From assembly GCF_009659535.1 (NCBI RefSeq), contig NZ_VJZZ01000004.1, positions 434,001-498,000 on the forward strand: 64,000 nucleotides of DNA. Direction: 5' to 3'. Each line of letters starts with the position of its first letter. Within the stretch, counting starts at the first letter, position 1. Source of the stretch: Aggregicoccus sp. 17bor-14 (GTDB taxonomy: Bacteria > Myxococcota > Myxococcia > Myxococcales > Myxococcaceae). Positions 18,870 through 28,129 of this stretch are shown here, in pieces. The notes beneath the pieces are model-generated. The model saw nothing but the letters and a program-made list of their open reading frames with translations, was not told the origin of the DNA and searched no databases. Both the position numbers and the translations under genes were made by a program.

Positions 18870-19463
18870 ATGACCCCCGATCCTCTCAACCGACTCGTCG
18901 CCCAGCTGGCGAAGCTGCCGGGCATCGGCGAGAAGACCGCGCAGCGCCTGGCCTTCCACATCCTGCGCGCCCCCGGCGAGTACGCCGTGGACCTCTCGCA
19001 GGCCATCCGCGAGGTGAAGGAGAAGGTGCACCTGTGCACCCGCTGCTTCGCGCTCACGGACTCGGAGCTGTGCGGCTTCTGCCGCGACACGCGGCGCGAC
19101 GAGCGCCTCCTGTGCGTGGTGGAGAGCTTCGCGGACTTGATGGCGCTGGAGCGCACGCGCGAGTTCAAGGGCCGCTACCACGTGCTGCACGGCGTGCTCA
19201 GCCCGCTCGAGGGCGTGGGGCCAGACCAGCTGCGCATCAAGGAGCTGCTCGAGCGGCTCGGGGACGGGAAGGCCGAGGAGATCATCCTCGCCACCAACCC
19301 GGACGTGGAGGGCGAGGCGACGGCCCTCTACCTCACCCGCCTGCTCAAGCCGATGGGCCTGCGCCTCAGCCGCATCGCGCAGGGCCTGCCGATGGGCGGC
19401 GACATGGAGTTCGCCGACCAGGCCACGCTCGCGAAGGCGCTCTCCGCCCGCCGCGACATCTGA
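18870..19463 (+). CDS. recR: Recombination mediator protein RecR
   Basis: 197 residues, normal RecR length. RecR works with RecO (and RecF) to load RecA on SSB-coated DNA at gaps. The N-terminal helix-hairpin-helix is LAKLPGIGEKTAQRLAFHI. The four-cysteine zinc finger is CTRCFALTDSELCGFC. A Toprim domain begins LLCVVESFADLMALERT and includes the ATNPDVEGEATALYL acidic motif. The C-terminus carries the usual RIAQGLPMGGDMEFADQATL block. It starts 6 bases after ybaB and is convergent with the kinase gene, 15 bases away. Confidence 0.97.
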   Translation: MTPDPLNRLVAQLAKLPGIGEKTAQRLAFHILRAPGEYAVDLSQAIREVKEKVHLCTRCFALTDSELCGFCRDTRRDERLLCVVESFADLMALERTREFKGRYHVLHGVLSPLEGVGPDQLRIKELLERLGDGKAEEIILATNPDVEGEATALYLTRLLKPMGLRLSRIAQGLPMGGDMEFADQATLAKALSARRDI

Positions 19464-19478
19464 GCCTGCGGAGGCCGC

Positions 19479-21773
19479 CTAGCGCGTGACGCGGTAGGCG
19501 AAGGGCTGCACCGCGGTGACCTTCTCGTCGCGGTGGGCCGGGAAGCGCAGGTGCCGCACCTGCTCCTCGAGGCAGCGCCCCACGGCCGTGTCGGCGAGCG
19601 GCCCGAGCGTGCGCGCCTCCACCCGGCCCGAGCCCAGCACGTCGAACTGCACCCGCACCTCGCCCGAGTCCTCGGAGAGGTCCGCCTTGTGCGCCTCGAA
19701 GCAGGCCATGATGCGCGCCTGCCCGCGCGACACCACGCGCCGGATGACGGTCTCGTCCAGCACCACCGGGCGCGCGCGCGCCGGACGCGCGGGGGCGAGC
19801 GCCGGCGCGGTGGCCTCCTGCGCGGTCGCTGGCGCGGGGGCCTCGGGAGCCGGCGCAGCGGCGGCGGGCCCGGAGGTCTCACTCGCGGCAACCTGGGCCG
19901 CAGCGGGGGGCGCGGCAACGGTCCCTGAGGCCTCGGGAGCGGCCGCCTGGGGCGCGGGCGCGGCTCGTGGGGTCGCGGACCTGGGGGCCTCGAGTCGGCT
20001 CACCGTGAGCGCCGCGCCCGCTGCGACGAGCACGCCGCCCACCAGCGCACCCAGCAGCAGCGCGCTCCAGCGGCGGGGCGCCGGTGAAGCGCTGGACGCT
20101 GCGGTCGAGCCGGGCTCGCGCGGGCGGTCCCCGGAGCGAGCGCCCTGCGCAGCCGCGAGCGCTGCCGGGTGCGCGCTCGACCGGGTCACCGGGAGTGCGC
20201 GCTCTGCCGCATCCCCTCCCCCGGCTTCCGCGGCGCCGGAGGCAGGGCCCGCGAGAGACGCCGTGGGTTCACCCACCGCGGGCAGCGGATACGCAGGCGT
20301 GGGCGCGGACGGGTCGCGAGGCGCGCGCGTCGACGGGTGGGTCCCAGCGCTCGACGCCGAGCCGGACGCGGGCGGCGCGCTGGCGTGCGCGGCGCCCGCT
20401 CCGCGCGCGGCCCAGGCCGCGGCGACCGGGTCCACGGCGGCGCGAGCGCGCGCCGCAGGAGCTGCAGCCGCGGCGGCTCCATCGCCAGTCGCATTGGCCC
20501 GCTGCGCAGTCCCCGCGGCCGGGGCAGGCGCGTGCCCACGCCGCGCGAGGAGCTCGGCCGGGGGCTCCGCCGCGGCGGGAAGCCACGGGACGGAGGCAGC
20601 GTCGTGCGGGGGCGAGGCGGCCGGAGCCGGCGTGCTCGCGGCGCCGGCGCGCGGAACCTCCGGCTCGGGCGCGCCGGCAGCGCTTCCCGCCGCGGGCTCG
20701 GTGGGCAGCACGGCCGTGGCCCCGTGACGGCCCGCGCCCCCGGCTCCCGGCAGCTCGAGCGCGGTGTCCTCGCTCGACGTGCCGTCCCCGCTCAGCAGCA
20801 TGGCCACGGTGGGGATGCGGGTGCGGCGCGCGACCTGCTCCTCGCCGAAGGCGGCGCGCAGGTAGGCCGCCACCTGCGGGGTGCTCGCGAGCAGGGTGCC
20901 GCCGCGGGCAAACGACTCCAGTGCCTCGGCGAGCGCCGCGGCCGTGGCGAAGCGCTGCTCCGGCTCCGCGGCCATGGCGCACAGCACGATCTCCTCGAGC
21001 GCCGCGGGCAGCTCCGGGCGCAGCTGGCGCGGGGGCACCACCTGGCCGCTGAGCACGGCGTTGAGCACCGCGAGCTCGTGGTCGCGCGCGAAGGGGCGCA
21101 CGCCGGTGAGCGCCTCGTACAGGCTCACGCCCAGCGCGAACACGTCCGCGCGCCGGTCCACCGCCCCGCCGCGCGCCTGCTCCGGCGCCATGTAGCTGTA
21201 CTTGCCCTTCACCACCCCGGTGTTGGTCTGGGTGAGGCGCGACTCGGCCTTGGCGATGCCGAAGTCGAGCACCTTCACCTGCCCCTGGTAGGTGAGGAAG
21301 AGGTTGGAGGGCGAGACGTCGCGGTGCACCACCCCCAGCTCGTGCGCGTGGTGCAGCCCGTGCGCCGCGTCCACCATCACCCGCAGCAGCACCGCGAGTG
21401 GCAGGCCGTCGTCCTCCTGGAGGGTGGCCTGCTGCAGCACCGAGCGCAGGTCCTCGCCCGCGAGGTACTCCATGCAGATGAAGTGGTAGCCGTCGACGAA
21501 GCCCGGCTCTTCGATGTGGATGATGTTCGGGTGCGCGAGGCGCGCGGCGAGCGACGCCTCGTCGTGGAACATGTCCACGAAGTCCTTGAGCGCCGAGAGG
21601 TGGCGCAGCAGGCGCTTGATCACCACCGCCTTCTCGAAGCCGCCCGTGCCCACGCGCTTGGCAAGGAAGACCTCGGCCATCCCGCCCTCGGCGAGCTTGC
21701 GCACCAGCACGAAGGGGCCGAAGACGCGGCCGGGGAGCCGCTGCGCGAGCGCTGTGGACGACGGGCGGGACAT
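19479..21773 (-). CDS. Membrane Ser/Thr protein kinase with AgmX/PglI-like C-terminal domain
   Basis: 764 residues behind a GAGGTGA site. An active Hanks-type kinase occupies about residues 18-285: glycine loop KLAEGGMAEVFLA, Lys in KAVVIKRLL, catalytic loop VHRDVSPSNLFL, DFGIAKAE and APEQARGG. A long Ala/Pro-rich linker follows, then one membrane helix (SALLLGALVGGVLVAAGAAL), a second low-complexity stretch and a folded C-terminal domain from VVLDETVIRRVVSRGQARIM to RFPAHRDEKV. That last part resembles the AgmX/PglI C-terminal (TonB-like) domain of myxobacterial proteins. The kinase would be cytoplasmic and the C-terminal domain periplasmic. It is last in a barrel-FecR-kinase operon, 8 bases after the FecR gene. 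Confidence 0.9.
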   Translation of the reverse strand: MSRPSSTALAQRLPGRVFGPFVLVRKLAEGGMAEVFLAKRVGTGGFEKAVVIKRLLRHLSALKDFVDMFHDEASLAARLAHPNIIHIEEPGFVDGYHFICMEYLAGEDLRSVLQQATLQEDDGLPLAVLLRVMVDAAHGLHHAHELGVVHRDVSPSNLFLTYQGQVKVLDFGIAKAESRLTQTNTGVVKGKYSYMAPEQARGGAVDRRADVFALGVSLYEALTGVRPFARDHELAVLNAVLSGQVVPPRQLRPELPAALEEIVLCAMAAEPEQRFATAAALAEALESFARGGTLLASTPQVAAYLRAAFGEEQVARRTRIPTVAMLLSGDGTSSEDTALELPGAGGAGRHGATAVLPTEPAAGSAAGAPEPEVPRAGAASTPAPAASPPHDAASVPWLPAAAEPPAELLARRGHAPAPAAGTAQRANATGDGAAAAAAPAARARAAVDPVAAAWAARGAGAAHASAPPASGSASSAGTHPSTRAPRDPSAPTPAYPLPAVGEPTASLAGPASGAAEAGGGDAAERALPVTRSSAHPAALAAAQGARSGDRPREPGSTAASSASPAPRRWSALLLGALVGGVLVAAGAALTVSRLEAPRSATPRAAPAPQAAAPEASGTVAAPPAAAQVAASETSGPAAAAPAPEAPAPATAQEATAPALAPARPARARPVVLDETVIRRVVSRGQARIMACFEAHKADLSEDSGEVRVQFDVLGSGRVEARTLGPLADTAVGRCLEEQVRHLRFPAHRDEKVTAVQPFAYRVTR

Positions 21774-21781
21774 CGGGGACT

Positions 21782-23785
21782 TCACCTCAGGCGGCGCACC
21801 GTCAGGGAGTCCGGTGCGCCGGGCCGGCTCATCATAAACAGGAGCAGCGGCGGCTGTCCCCTGGGGGCCACCCGGGCATCGAAGCGCCCCTTGGCGTCCA
21901 GCCGCAGCGGATCTCCGTTCACGCTCACGCGGCTGCCCACGGGCGCCACGCCCAGCACCCGCACGGGGCCAGTGCCCGCGCGCTGCCCGTTGCGGGGCGC
22001 CTGCACCATCAGGGCGGGCACCGAGTTGTCGTACGCGAGCTCCAGCTTGTTCATGCGCCCGCCGCGCAGCACCGCGCCCTGCGCCGAGAGCGGGGCGACC
22101 GACCAGAGGAAGCGCCCCTCGCCCAGCGCTCCGGCCTCGAGCGCCGCGCGCGTGAGCGGGGTGAGCGTGCCGGTGACCGGGCTGTCGAGCGCACCGTCCC
22201 GGTAGACGCTGAGGCGGTAGCGCGTGGCGCCGGGCGTGGGCTCCCAGGTGAAGGTCACCGCCGGGGGCTTGTCCCGGTCCTGGTAGAAGATGGTGGTGCG
22301 CTCGGGCCCCTCGGGCACCTCGTTGCGCAGCTGCGCGAGCGGGCGCTGCCGCGGCTCGGGCGCGAAGTGGGCGCTGCCCTGTGCGAGCGGCGCGCCGTCC
22401 GCACCCCGCACCCGCCAGTAGAGGCTGCCGCGCGCCGGCACGGGCACGTTCACGCTCGCGGCGTGCACCCGGCCCACCAGCACCGGGTGCGCGAAGGCCG
22501 CGTCGCTCGCGACCTCCACCTGTACGCCCTCGGGCGGCGGCGCCGCGGCCCAGGTGAGGGCCACCTCGGTGAGCCCCGCGTGGAAGACCTGCAGCGGCGC
22601 TCCGTCCGCGCCCGCGCCGTCCGCCGGCAGCGCCACCGGGGCCGCAGGCACGGCCTCCACCTCGAGGGCGTCGCCCGCGCGCTCGGGGACGCGCGCGCGC
22701 TCGCCCGCGCGCAGGCTGTGGCGCTGCTCGCCGCGCACCAGCGTCGCATCGCCGGCGCTCGCCGCCACGGTGAGCCCCTTCGCGCCGCGCTCCAGCTGCA
22801 GCCCGCCGCCGTCCGCGCCGCCGCCCTCCACCGTGAGCTCGGGCAGCACGAGGCGTCCGGTGCGCCCCGGTGCGAGCTGCAGCGCGAGCGCGCCGCGGCG
22901 CAGCTCGACCCGAGCCTCGTCCAGCGCATCGCCCGTCGAGGCCCCGCCGAAGGCGAGCTCGCCGCGGCCCTGCAGGAGCAGCGAGGAGCCGCTGCCCTCG
23001 AGCGCGAGGCGCGCCGGGCTGCTGCCCGTGCGCAGCGCGTCTCCCGCGGCGAGCGCCTCGCCGGCCGACGGCAGCGCGCGCCACGCCGCCTCGCCGCGCC
23101 GCCGCAGCTGCGCGCCCCCGCCGCCCTCGGCGCGCACCGTCACCCGCAGCGGGGCGAGCTCCACCACGCGCGGCTCGCGCGCTACGACCTCGAGGCGGCC
23201 CGCCGTCACCTCGAGCACCTCGCCGCGGCGCGCCCGGGTGCGCTCGCCCGTGGGGCGCTCGAACTCCACCTCGCCGAGCCGCACCTCCACGCGTACGCTG
23301 TCGCCCGCGCGCACCGCCACCTGCACCTCGCCGCCCGCACCGACGCGGGTAAGGCCCTGGGGGGTGAGCAGCGCGAGCTCGACCTGGCCGCCGGGCCGTG
23401 CGTCCGGCGCCGCGGCGGGCGTGCGCGAGAGCACCTCGCCCTGCAGCACCTCCAGCTCCACGTGGCCCTCGCGCGCCTGCACGCGCAGGCGCGCCGCGGG
23501 GCCCAGCTCCACGCTGCGCCCGTCCGGCAGGCGCACCGTGGCGCCCGCCGCGGCGCCCGTCTGCAGCAGGTCTCCGTCCCGCAGCGGGCCCGCGAGCGCT
23601 GGGGTACCCGGGGCGTCGCCGCGCAGCACCCGGACCTCGCCCGTGAGCCCCTCCAGGGTGAGCCCCTCGAGCCATGCGCTGGCGAGCCCCGCGTCCGCAG
23701 GGGTCCCCGCGTCCGGCGCGGAGGCCGGGCGCGCCCGGCAGCCGAGGGCGGCGAGCAGCGCGAGGGGGAGGAGGGAGCGGCGCAC
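21782..23785 (-). CDS. FecR-domain lipoprotein
   Basis: 667 residues from a GTG. A signal peptide ends in LLAALGC, so it is probably a lipoprotein. A FecR-type domain lies at about 40-150 (GEVRVLRGDAPG, then GPLRDGDLLQTG and VRLPDGRSVELGPAARLRV), the family known as periplasmic partners or sensors. A second similar segment follows (LPSAGEALAAGDALRTGSS), then three beta-sandwich repeats with Ig-like features (PVALPADGAGADGAPLQVF, FTWEPTPGATRYRLSVYRDG, VSVNGDPLRLDAKGRF). It sits 17 bases after the barrel gene and 8 before the kinase gene. Ligand and localisation beyond the envelope are inferred. Confidence 0.85.
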   Translation of the reverse strand: MRRSLLPLALLAALGCRARPASAPDAGTPADAGLASAWLEGLTLEGLTGEVRVLRGDAPGTPALAGPLRDGDLLQTGAAAGATVRLPDGRSVELGPAARLRVQAREGHVELEVLQGEVLSRTPAAAPDARPGGQVELALLTPQGLTRVGAGGEVQVAVRAGDSVRVEVRLGEVEFERPTGERTRARRGEVLEVTAGRLEVVAREPRVVELAPLRVTVRAEGGGGAQLRRRGEAAWRALPSAGEALAAGDALRTGSSPARLALEGSGSSLLLQGRGELAFGGASTGDALDEARVELRRGALALQLAPGRTGRLVLPELTVEGGGADGGGLQLERGAKGLTVAASAGDATLVRGEQRHSLRAGERARVPERAGDALEVEAVPAAPVALPADGAGADGAPLQVFHAGLTEVALTWAAAPPPEGVQVEVASDAAFAHPVLVGRVHAASVNVPVPARGSLYWRVRGADGAPLAQGSAHFAPEPRQRPLAQLRNEVPEGPERTTIFYQDRDKPPAVTFTWEPTPGATRYRLSVYRDGALDSPVTGTLTPLTRAALEAGALGEGRFLWSVAPLSAQGAVLRGGRMNKLELAYDNSVPALMVQAPRNGQRAGTGPVRVLGVAPVGSRVSVNGDPLRLDAKGRFDARVAPRGQPPLLLFMMSRPGAPDSLTVRRLR

Positions 23786-23802
23786 GGTGCGTCAGGGCCC
23801 TT

Positions 23803-25335
23803 TCAGCGGTGGGCGGGGAAGAGATCCACGTTGAAGATGGCCTGCTCGCCGTCCTGCACGGAGACGAGCTTCGTCTGCGCGAGGTGCTCGCCCGCCGAGA
23901 TGACGACGCGCCAGGTGCCGGGCGGCAGGTGCACCGAGAACACCCCGCCCGCGTTGGTAATTGTCCGCAGGCCCAGGCGCGGGATCTCCAGCACCGCGAG
24001 CAGCGGCCGGCCGAGGCCCGCGCTGCGCACCTGGCCGCTGAGCAGCGCGGGGGTGCGCTTGCGCAGCGGAGTGAGCGCCACCGGCAGCTGCGTCTCGCTG
24101 CCGGCCACCACCACCACCGCCTCCTCGCCGTCGCGGTACTGCGAGTGCGAGACGCGCACCGCGACGGGGCCGGGCGTGAGCCAGGGCGCGCTCACCGTGC
24201 CGTCGCCGTCCGACTCGAGGGCGTCCTCGCCCAGCTGCACGCGCGCTCCGGCAAGCGGCTCGCCGCTGGTGGCGTCGGTGACGCGCACGCGCAGGGTGCC
24301 GGTGGGCGGAGGCGAGTAGGGGGTGGGCTGGGCGAGCAGCTCGAGGCGCGTGAGCGCACCGGCCACCACCTGCACCCGCGCCTCCGCCGGCAGGTAGCCG
24401 GGGACCTCGAGCCGCGCCCACAGCTCGCCCGGCGCGAGCCCCTCCGCCGTGAGCAGGCCCCGTCCGTCCGAGCTGCGCAGGCCCTGCTCGTGCCCCACCG
24501 AGGTGAGCGCCACCGGCACGTAGCGCAGGGGCAGCCCCGTGCGCGCGTCGCTCACCGAGAGGCGCAGGGCGCCGGAGCGCGGCGCCACCTTCTCCGAGAG
24601 CGCCACCTGCAGCGCGAGCCCCAGGCGCGTGAGGCGCTGGGTGGAGTGCGCGCTGCCGTCCCCGGAGGCGACGGCGTCGCGCACGTGCTGCGCGTCCAGC
24701 ACCAGCGCGCCCGACCAGCGCCCGCGCTGCGCCACCGGCACGAGCAGCGCCGCGCCCGCGCTGAAGCCGCTCGCGCTCGCCGCCCCTCCACCCGCCTCGT
24801 GCGCCGCGAGCGTCACCGGCAGCGCGCCGCGCAGCTCCGCCTGGAGCCCGTGCGGCAGGGGCAGCTGCAGCCGTGCGCCCAGCAGCGCGGCGTGGCGCAC
24901 GGCGCGCGCGAGCTGGGGGGTGCGCGAGTCGCCGAAGAGGGGCAGCTGGGCGAGCTCGTAGCCCGCGCCGAGCTCCGCGCGCAGCGGCCCCAGCCCCAGC
25001 CGCAGCGCAGGGCCGAGCGAGGCGCGCACGAGGCTGCCGGAGGTGACCGCGTCGGCGCCCTCGACGAGCGAGAAGGCCTCGCGCTGCAGCGAGAGGCGCA
25101 GGGCGAGCCGGGGGTGGACGAAGGCCGCGGCGTCCAGCCCGAGGTCGTCGAAGGTGTGGCCCGCGTAGCTCAGGCCCGGCCCCGCGTCCTGCTGGCCGCC
25201 GCTGCGCAGCGCCGCGCCCGCGCGCACCCGCAGCTCGGCCTGGGGCACCTGCGCCTGCGCAGATCCCGCCCCCGCCGCACACGCGGCGAGCAGGGCGAAG
25301 AGCAGGCAGTGGAGCAAGCGCAACCGGGGAGCCAA
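23803..25335 (-). CDS. Outer-membrane barrel-like protein with carboxypeptidase-regulatory-like domains
   Basis: 510 residues from a TTG, the only start available after an in-frame stop. Signal peptide ALLAACAAGAGSAQA. Residues about 30-240 alternate polar and hydrophobic positions (LRVRAGAALRSGGQ, LRAELGAGYELAQLPLF, LQAELRGALPVTL), the look of an outer-membrane beta barrel. The second half holds three beta-sandwich units of the carboxypeptidase-regulatory type (SDARTGLPLRYVPVALTS, TDATSGEPLAGARVQLGE, AGLGRPLLAVLEIP). First gene of the operon with the FecR protein and the kinase; divergent from the secreted protein at 25438. Confidence 0.75.
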   Translation of the reverse strand: MAPRLRLLHCLLFALLAACAAGAGSAQAQVPQAELRVRAGAALRSGGQQDAGPGLSYAGHTFDDLGLDAAAFVHPRLALRLSLQREAFSLVEGADAVTSGSLVRASLGPALRLGLGPLRAELGAGYELAQLPLFGDSRTPQLARAVRHAALLGARLQLPLPHGLQAELRGALPVTLAAHEAGGGAASASGFSAGAALLVPVAQRGRWSGALVLDAQHVRDAVASGDGSAHSTQRLTRLGLALQVALSEKVAPRSGALRLSVSDARTGLPLRYVPVALTSVGHEQGLRSSDGRGLLTAEGLAPGELWARLEVPGYLPAEARVQVVAGALTRLELLAQPTPYSPPPTGTLRVRVTDATSGEPLAGARVQLGEDALESDGDGTVSAPWLTPGPVAVRVSHSQYRDGEEAVVVVAGSETQLPVALTPLRKRTPALLSGQVRSAGLGRPLLAVLEIPRLGLRTITNAGGVFSVHLPPGTWRVVISAGEHLAQTKLVSVQDGEQAIFNVDLFPAHR

Positions 25336-25437
25336 GAGGGCGGAAGACTACCGTGTTTCCGTCGTGCCGCAGAGAGGGACGGCAGGCCTGGGAACGCCCG
25401 GCTGTCAGCCCGGCAGGGTATCCAGGGATGACTGCCT

Positions 25438-26370
25438 ATGCTGCTCTCGCTCCTGCTCGCCGCGCTCGCCGCCCTGCCCTCTTCCGCCGCCCCAAGGCCC
25501 CCGTGCGAGGCGCGGCTGGAGGCCGCGGGGAGCGCGGGTGTACGCGACGTGGGGGAGCTCGTGCTCGACGCCGGGCGCTGCCGCGCGGAGGACGCCGTGA
25601 TCGCCTTCGGGCTGAGCCAGCGCGCGCTGGCGCTCGCTCCGGACGCGCCCGGCGTGCGGCTCGCCCACGCGCGCAGCCTGCTCGCGCTGGGGGAGCGGGG
25701 GGCGGCGGCGCAGCTTCTGGACGAGGCCCTGCGCACCCCCGGTGACGGCGGTGAGGAGCGGCTCCTGCGCGCCGAGCTCGCGCGCGACGAGGGGGAGCCC
25801 GAGCAGGTGGTGCGGCTGCTCGAGACCCGCGCCACGCCCCGCTCGGCGCGCGCGCAGGCGCTGCTCGGGGAGGCCCGCGCGCAGCTCCCGGCGCGCTCCG
25901 AGGCTCGCCAGCAGCTCGCGGAGCTGGCCCGGGCGCAGCAGGCGCGCGAGCGCGAGGCGGCCCTGCGCGAGCCGCCGCCCGCGCGGCTGCGCCGGGGGCG
26001 CGAGGCCTGGGGCACGCGCGGCGTGGTGGAGAGCGGCGGCCAGCGCACCTTCCGGCTGCACAACGTGCGCGCCGGGGAGACCTACGTGCTCCTGGCGACG
26101 GGCCAGTGCACGCTGCCCTCCCCCTCCGCCCACAAGGGCCACCGCCGCAAGACGAGCCCGGCGCCCAGAGACCTCTTCGGGGTGGACTTCCGCGCCCGGG
26201 TGGGAGGGCTGGAGGCGTGGCCGCTGCGCGTGGGGCTGGACCCGGAGCGCAGCGCCTACACCTTTCGCGCCCCCGAGGACGACCCGCAGCTGTTCATCGA
26301 GGACGCGTCGGCCTCGGCGCACGTCGGCGTGCGCTGCAGTGTGCGCGACCTCGCGGTGCGCGCGCCCTGA
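25438..26370 (+). CDS. Secreted protein of unknown function with TPR-like helices
   Basis: 310 residues. Signal peptide MLLSLLLAALAALPSSAAP. Residues about 40-180 are helical with TPR-like spacing (AIAFG-type repeats: FGLSQRALALAPDAP, ARSLLALGERGAAAQLL, ELARDEGEPEQVVRLLE). The last 120 residues form a compact beta-rich domain (TFRLHNVRAGETYVLLATG, LFIEDASASAHVGVRC) with two widely spaced cysteines that may bridge in the periplasm. No enzyme motif is seen. About 100 bases separate it from the divergent barrel gene, so they could share a regulatory region. Confidence 0.7.
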   Translation: MLLSLLLAALAALPSSAAPRPPCEARLEAAGSAGVRDVGELVLDAGRCRAEDAVIAFGLSQRALALAPDAPGVRLAHARSLLALGERGAAAQLLDEALRTPGDGGEERLLRAELARDEGEPEQVVRLLETRATPRSARAQALLGEARAQLPARSEARQQLAELARAQQAREREAALREPPPARLRRGREAWGTRGVVESGGQRTFRLHNVRAGETYVLLATGQCTLPSPSAHKGHRRKTSPAPRDLFGVDFRARVGGLEAWPLRVGLDPERSAYTFRAPEDDPQLFIEDASASAHVGVRCSVRDLAVRAP

Positions 26371-26558
26371 CGGGGTGGCCCCTCGCACATCCGGAGGGGA
26401 ATGTGCGCCTCGCGACGTCGATTGGAGCCGCGACGTGCCGCCTTGCTGGAGCGGGGTCCGTTTGCTAAGCATTCGCAGCGTCCGGAGCGCTGCACTAACC
26501 TCCGAAATTCACTCTAGAAACCCTTCTTCTCGAGCGAACGCTGAGGAGCGTAACGCCC

Positions 26559-27038
26559 ATGGGCACGCAACTGGTGATGTACGAAGAGGAGTTCACCAAG
26601 ATCAACGCGGTTTGCGACCGGCTGACCAAGGACGCGAACGCGAAGGTGGTGTTCCTCGTCGACAAGAACGGGCAGCTCATCTCGTCCGCCGGGCAGACGC
26701 AGAACATCGACACCACGAGCCTCGCGTCGCTGACGGCGGGCAACGTGGCGGCGATGGGCGGCCTGGCGAAGCTGATCGGGGAGAACGAGTTCCCGAACCA
26801 GTTCCACGAGGGAGCGAAGGACTCGCTCTACATGACCATCGTGGGCAGCCGCGTGGTGCTGGTGGTCATCTTCGACAACCGCACGAGCCTGGGCCTGGTG
26901 CGCCTGCGCATCAAGAAGGCCAGCGACGAGCTCGGGAAGATCTTCGAGAGCCTGGTGAAGAAGACGGACGCCCCCGGTGCCGGTTCGCCGTTCGCCGAGA
27001 TCTCCGACGACGACATCGATAACCTGTTCAGCGAGTAA
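26559..27038 (+). CDS. mglB: MglB, GTPase-activating roadblock protein
   Basis: 159 residues. MglB is the roadblock/LC7-domain GTPase-activating protein of MglA and marks the lagging cell pole in Myxococcus. The sequence runs [57 protein letters not shown] and [18 protein letters not shown], the alternating strand and helix order of the fold. The C-terminal acidic tail ends in [12 protein letters not shown]. It is followed after 11 bases by mglA, the standard mglBA order, and preceded by a 188-base gap that probably holds the promoter. Confidence 0.95.
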   Translation: MGTQLVMYEEEFTKINAVCDRLTKDANAKVVFLVDKNGQLISSAGQTQNIDTTSLASLTAGNVAAMGGLAKLIGENEFPNQFHEGAKDSLYMTIVGSRVVLVVIFDNRTSLGLVRLRIKKASDELGKIFESLVKKTDAPGAGSPFAEISDDDIDNLFSE

Positions 27039-27049
27039 CCCGGGAAGCC

Positions 27050-27640
27050 ATGTCCTTCATCAACTACTCGTCCCGCGAGATCAACTGCAAGATCGTCTAT
27101 TACGGGCCCGGTCTGTGCGGGAAGACGACGAACCTGCAGTACATCTACAACAAGACCAACCCCGAGACGAAGGGCAAGCTCATCTCGCTCTCCACGGAGA
27201 CGGATCGCACGCTGTTCTTCGACTTCCTCCCGCTCTCGCTCGGTGAGATCCGCGGCTTCAAGACGCGCTTCCACCTGTACACGGTGCCCGGGCAGGTGTT
27301 CTACGACGCCAGCCGCAAGCTCATTCTCAAGGGAGTGGACGGGGTCGTCTTCGTCGCCGACAGCCAGGTCGAGCGCATGGAGGCGAACATGGAGAGCATC
27401 GAGAACCTGCGCATCAACCTGGCGGAGCAGGGCTACGACCTGAACAAGGTCCCCTACGTGCTGCAGTACAACAAGCGCGACCTGCCCAACGCGGTGACGA
27501 TGGACGAGATGCGCAAGGTGCTCAACCCGAAGAACATCCCGGAGTACCAGGCGGTGGCGCCCACGGGCGTGGGCGTGTTCGACACGCTCAAGGCGGTGGC
27601 GAAGCTGGTGCTGACGGAGCTCAAGAAGGGCGGCGGGTAG
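27050..27640 (+). CDS. mglA: MglA, Ras-like motility and polarity GTPase
   Basis: 196 residues. MglA-GTP marks the leading pole and drives type IV pili-based and gliding motility. The P-loop GPGLCGKTT spans 19-27, switch II contains TVPGQ at 78-82 with the MglA-specific threonine 78 in place of the usual Asp, and YNKRDLPNA (from 140) is the guanine-specificity motif. Length and sequence fit the Myxococcus protein almost throughout. Translation is probably coupled to mglB. A cyclic-nucleotide-binding gene begins 27 bases after the stop codon. Confidence 0.97.
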   Translation: MSFINYSSREINCKIVYYGPGLCGKTTNLQYIYNKTNPETKGKLISLSTETDRTLFFDFLPLSLGEIRGFKTRFHLYTVPGQVFYDASRKLILKGVDGVVFVADSQVERMEANMESIENLRINLAEQGYDLNKVPYVLQYNKRDLPNAVTMDEMRKVLNPKNIPEYQAVAPTGVGVFDTLKAVAKLVLTELKKGGG

Positions 27641-27667
27641 CTTCCCGCCCGCCCGCGCGAGGACGCC

Positions 27668-28111
27668 GTGGAGAAGCTCTCGGTCATCTCCGCTTCGCCG
27701 CTGTTCGAGATGCTCAGCAACCAGGAGCTCTCGGCGGTGGCGGACCTCTCGGTGCCGCGGCACTACGCGGCGGGCGAGGCGGTGTTCGAGGAGGGGGAGC
27801 TGGGCGACAGCCTCTTCGTGATCGTCTCCGGTGAGCTGGAGGTGTTCCGGCGCGAGCCCTCGGGCCGCGCGCGGGTGCTCGCCACGCTGCAGGCGCCCGA
27901 GTTCTTCGGGGAGATGAGCCTCATCGACAAGGAGTACCGCTCGGCGAGCGTGCGCGCGCACACGGATGCGCAGCTGCTGCAGCTGTCCGCCGAGCAGCTC
28001 ACCCAGTTCCGGCAGACGTACCGGGACGGCTTCACCTTCATCGTGATCAACATCGCGCGCGTGCTCAGTGCCCGCCTGCGCGATGCGAACACCCGGCTGC
28101 AGCGGCCCTGA
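27668..28111 (+). CDS. Single-domain cyclic-nucleotide-binding protein
   Basis: 147 residues from a GTG. One CRP-type binding domain fills the protein: FEMLSNQELSAVADLSVPRHY, GEAVFEEGELGDSLFVIVSG (beta roll) and FFGEMSLIDKEYRSASVRA, the phosphate-binding cassette. The cassette has GEMSLIDKEYRSAS where classical cAMP sites have GELALxxxxPRxA; the arginine is kept. There is no DNA-binding helix-turn-helix, so it is more likely to regulate a partner protein than a promoter. It sits 27 bases after mglA on the same strand, so it may be co-transcribed, and converges with the IMPase gene 18 bases later. Confidence 0.88.
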   Translation: MEKLSVISASPLFEMLSNQELSAVADLSVPRHYAAGEAVFEEGELGDSLFVIVSGELEVFRREPSGRARVLATLQAPEFFGEMSLIDKEYRSASVRAHTDAQLLQLSAEQLTQFRQTYRDGFTFIVINIARVLSARLRDANTRLQRP

Positions 28112-28129
28112 GGGCGCGTGGGACGGCGC

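Noticed and set aside
26371-26558. A sigma-54 type promoter upstream of mglB
   Set aside because: TTGCT occurs but no GG lies at the required spacing upstream, and no -35/-10 pair is convincing, so no promoter is claimed.
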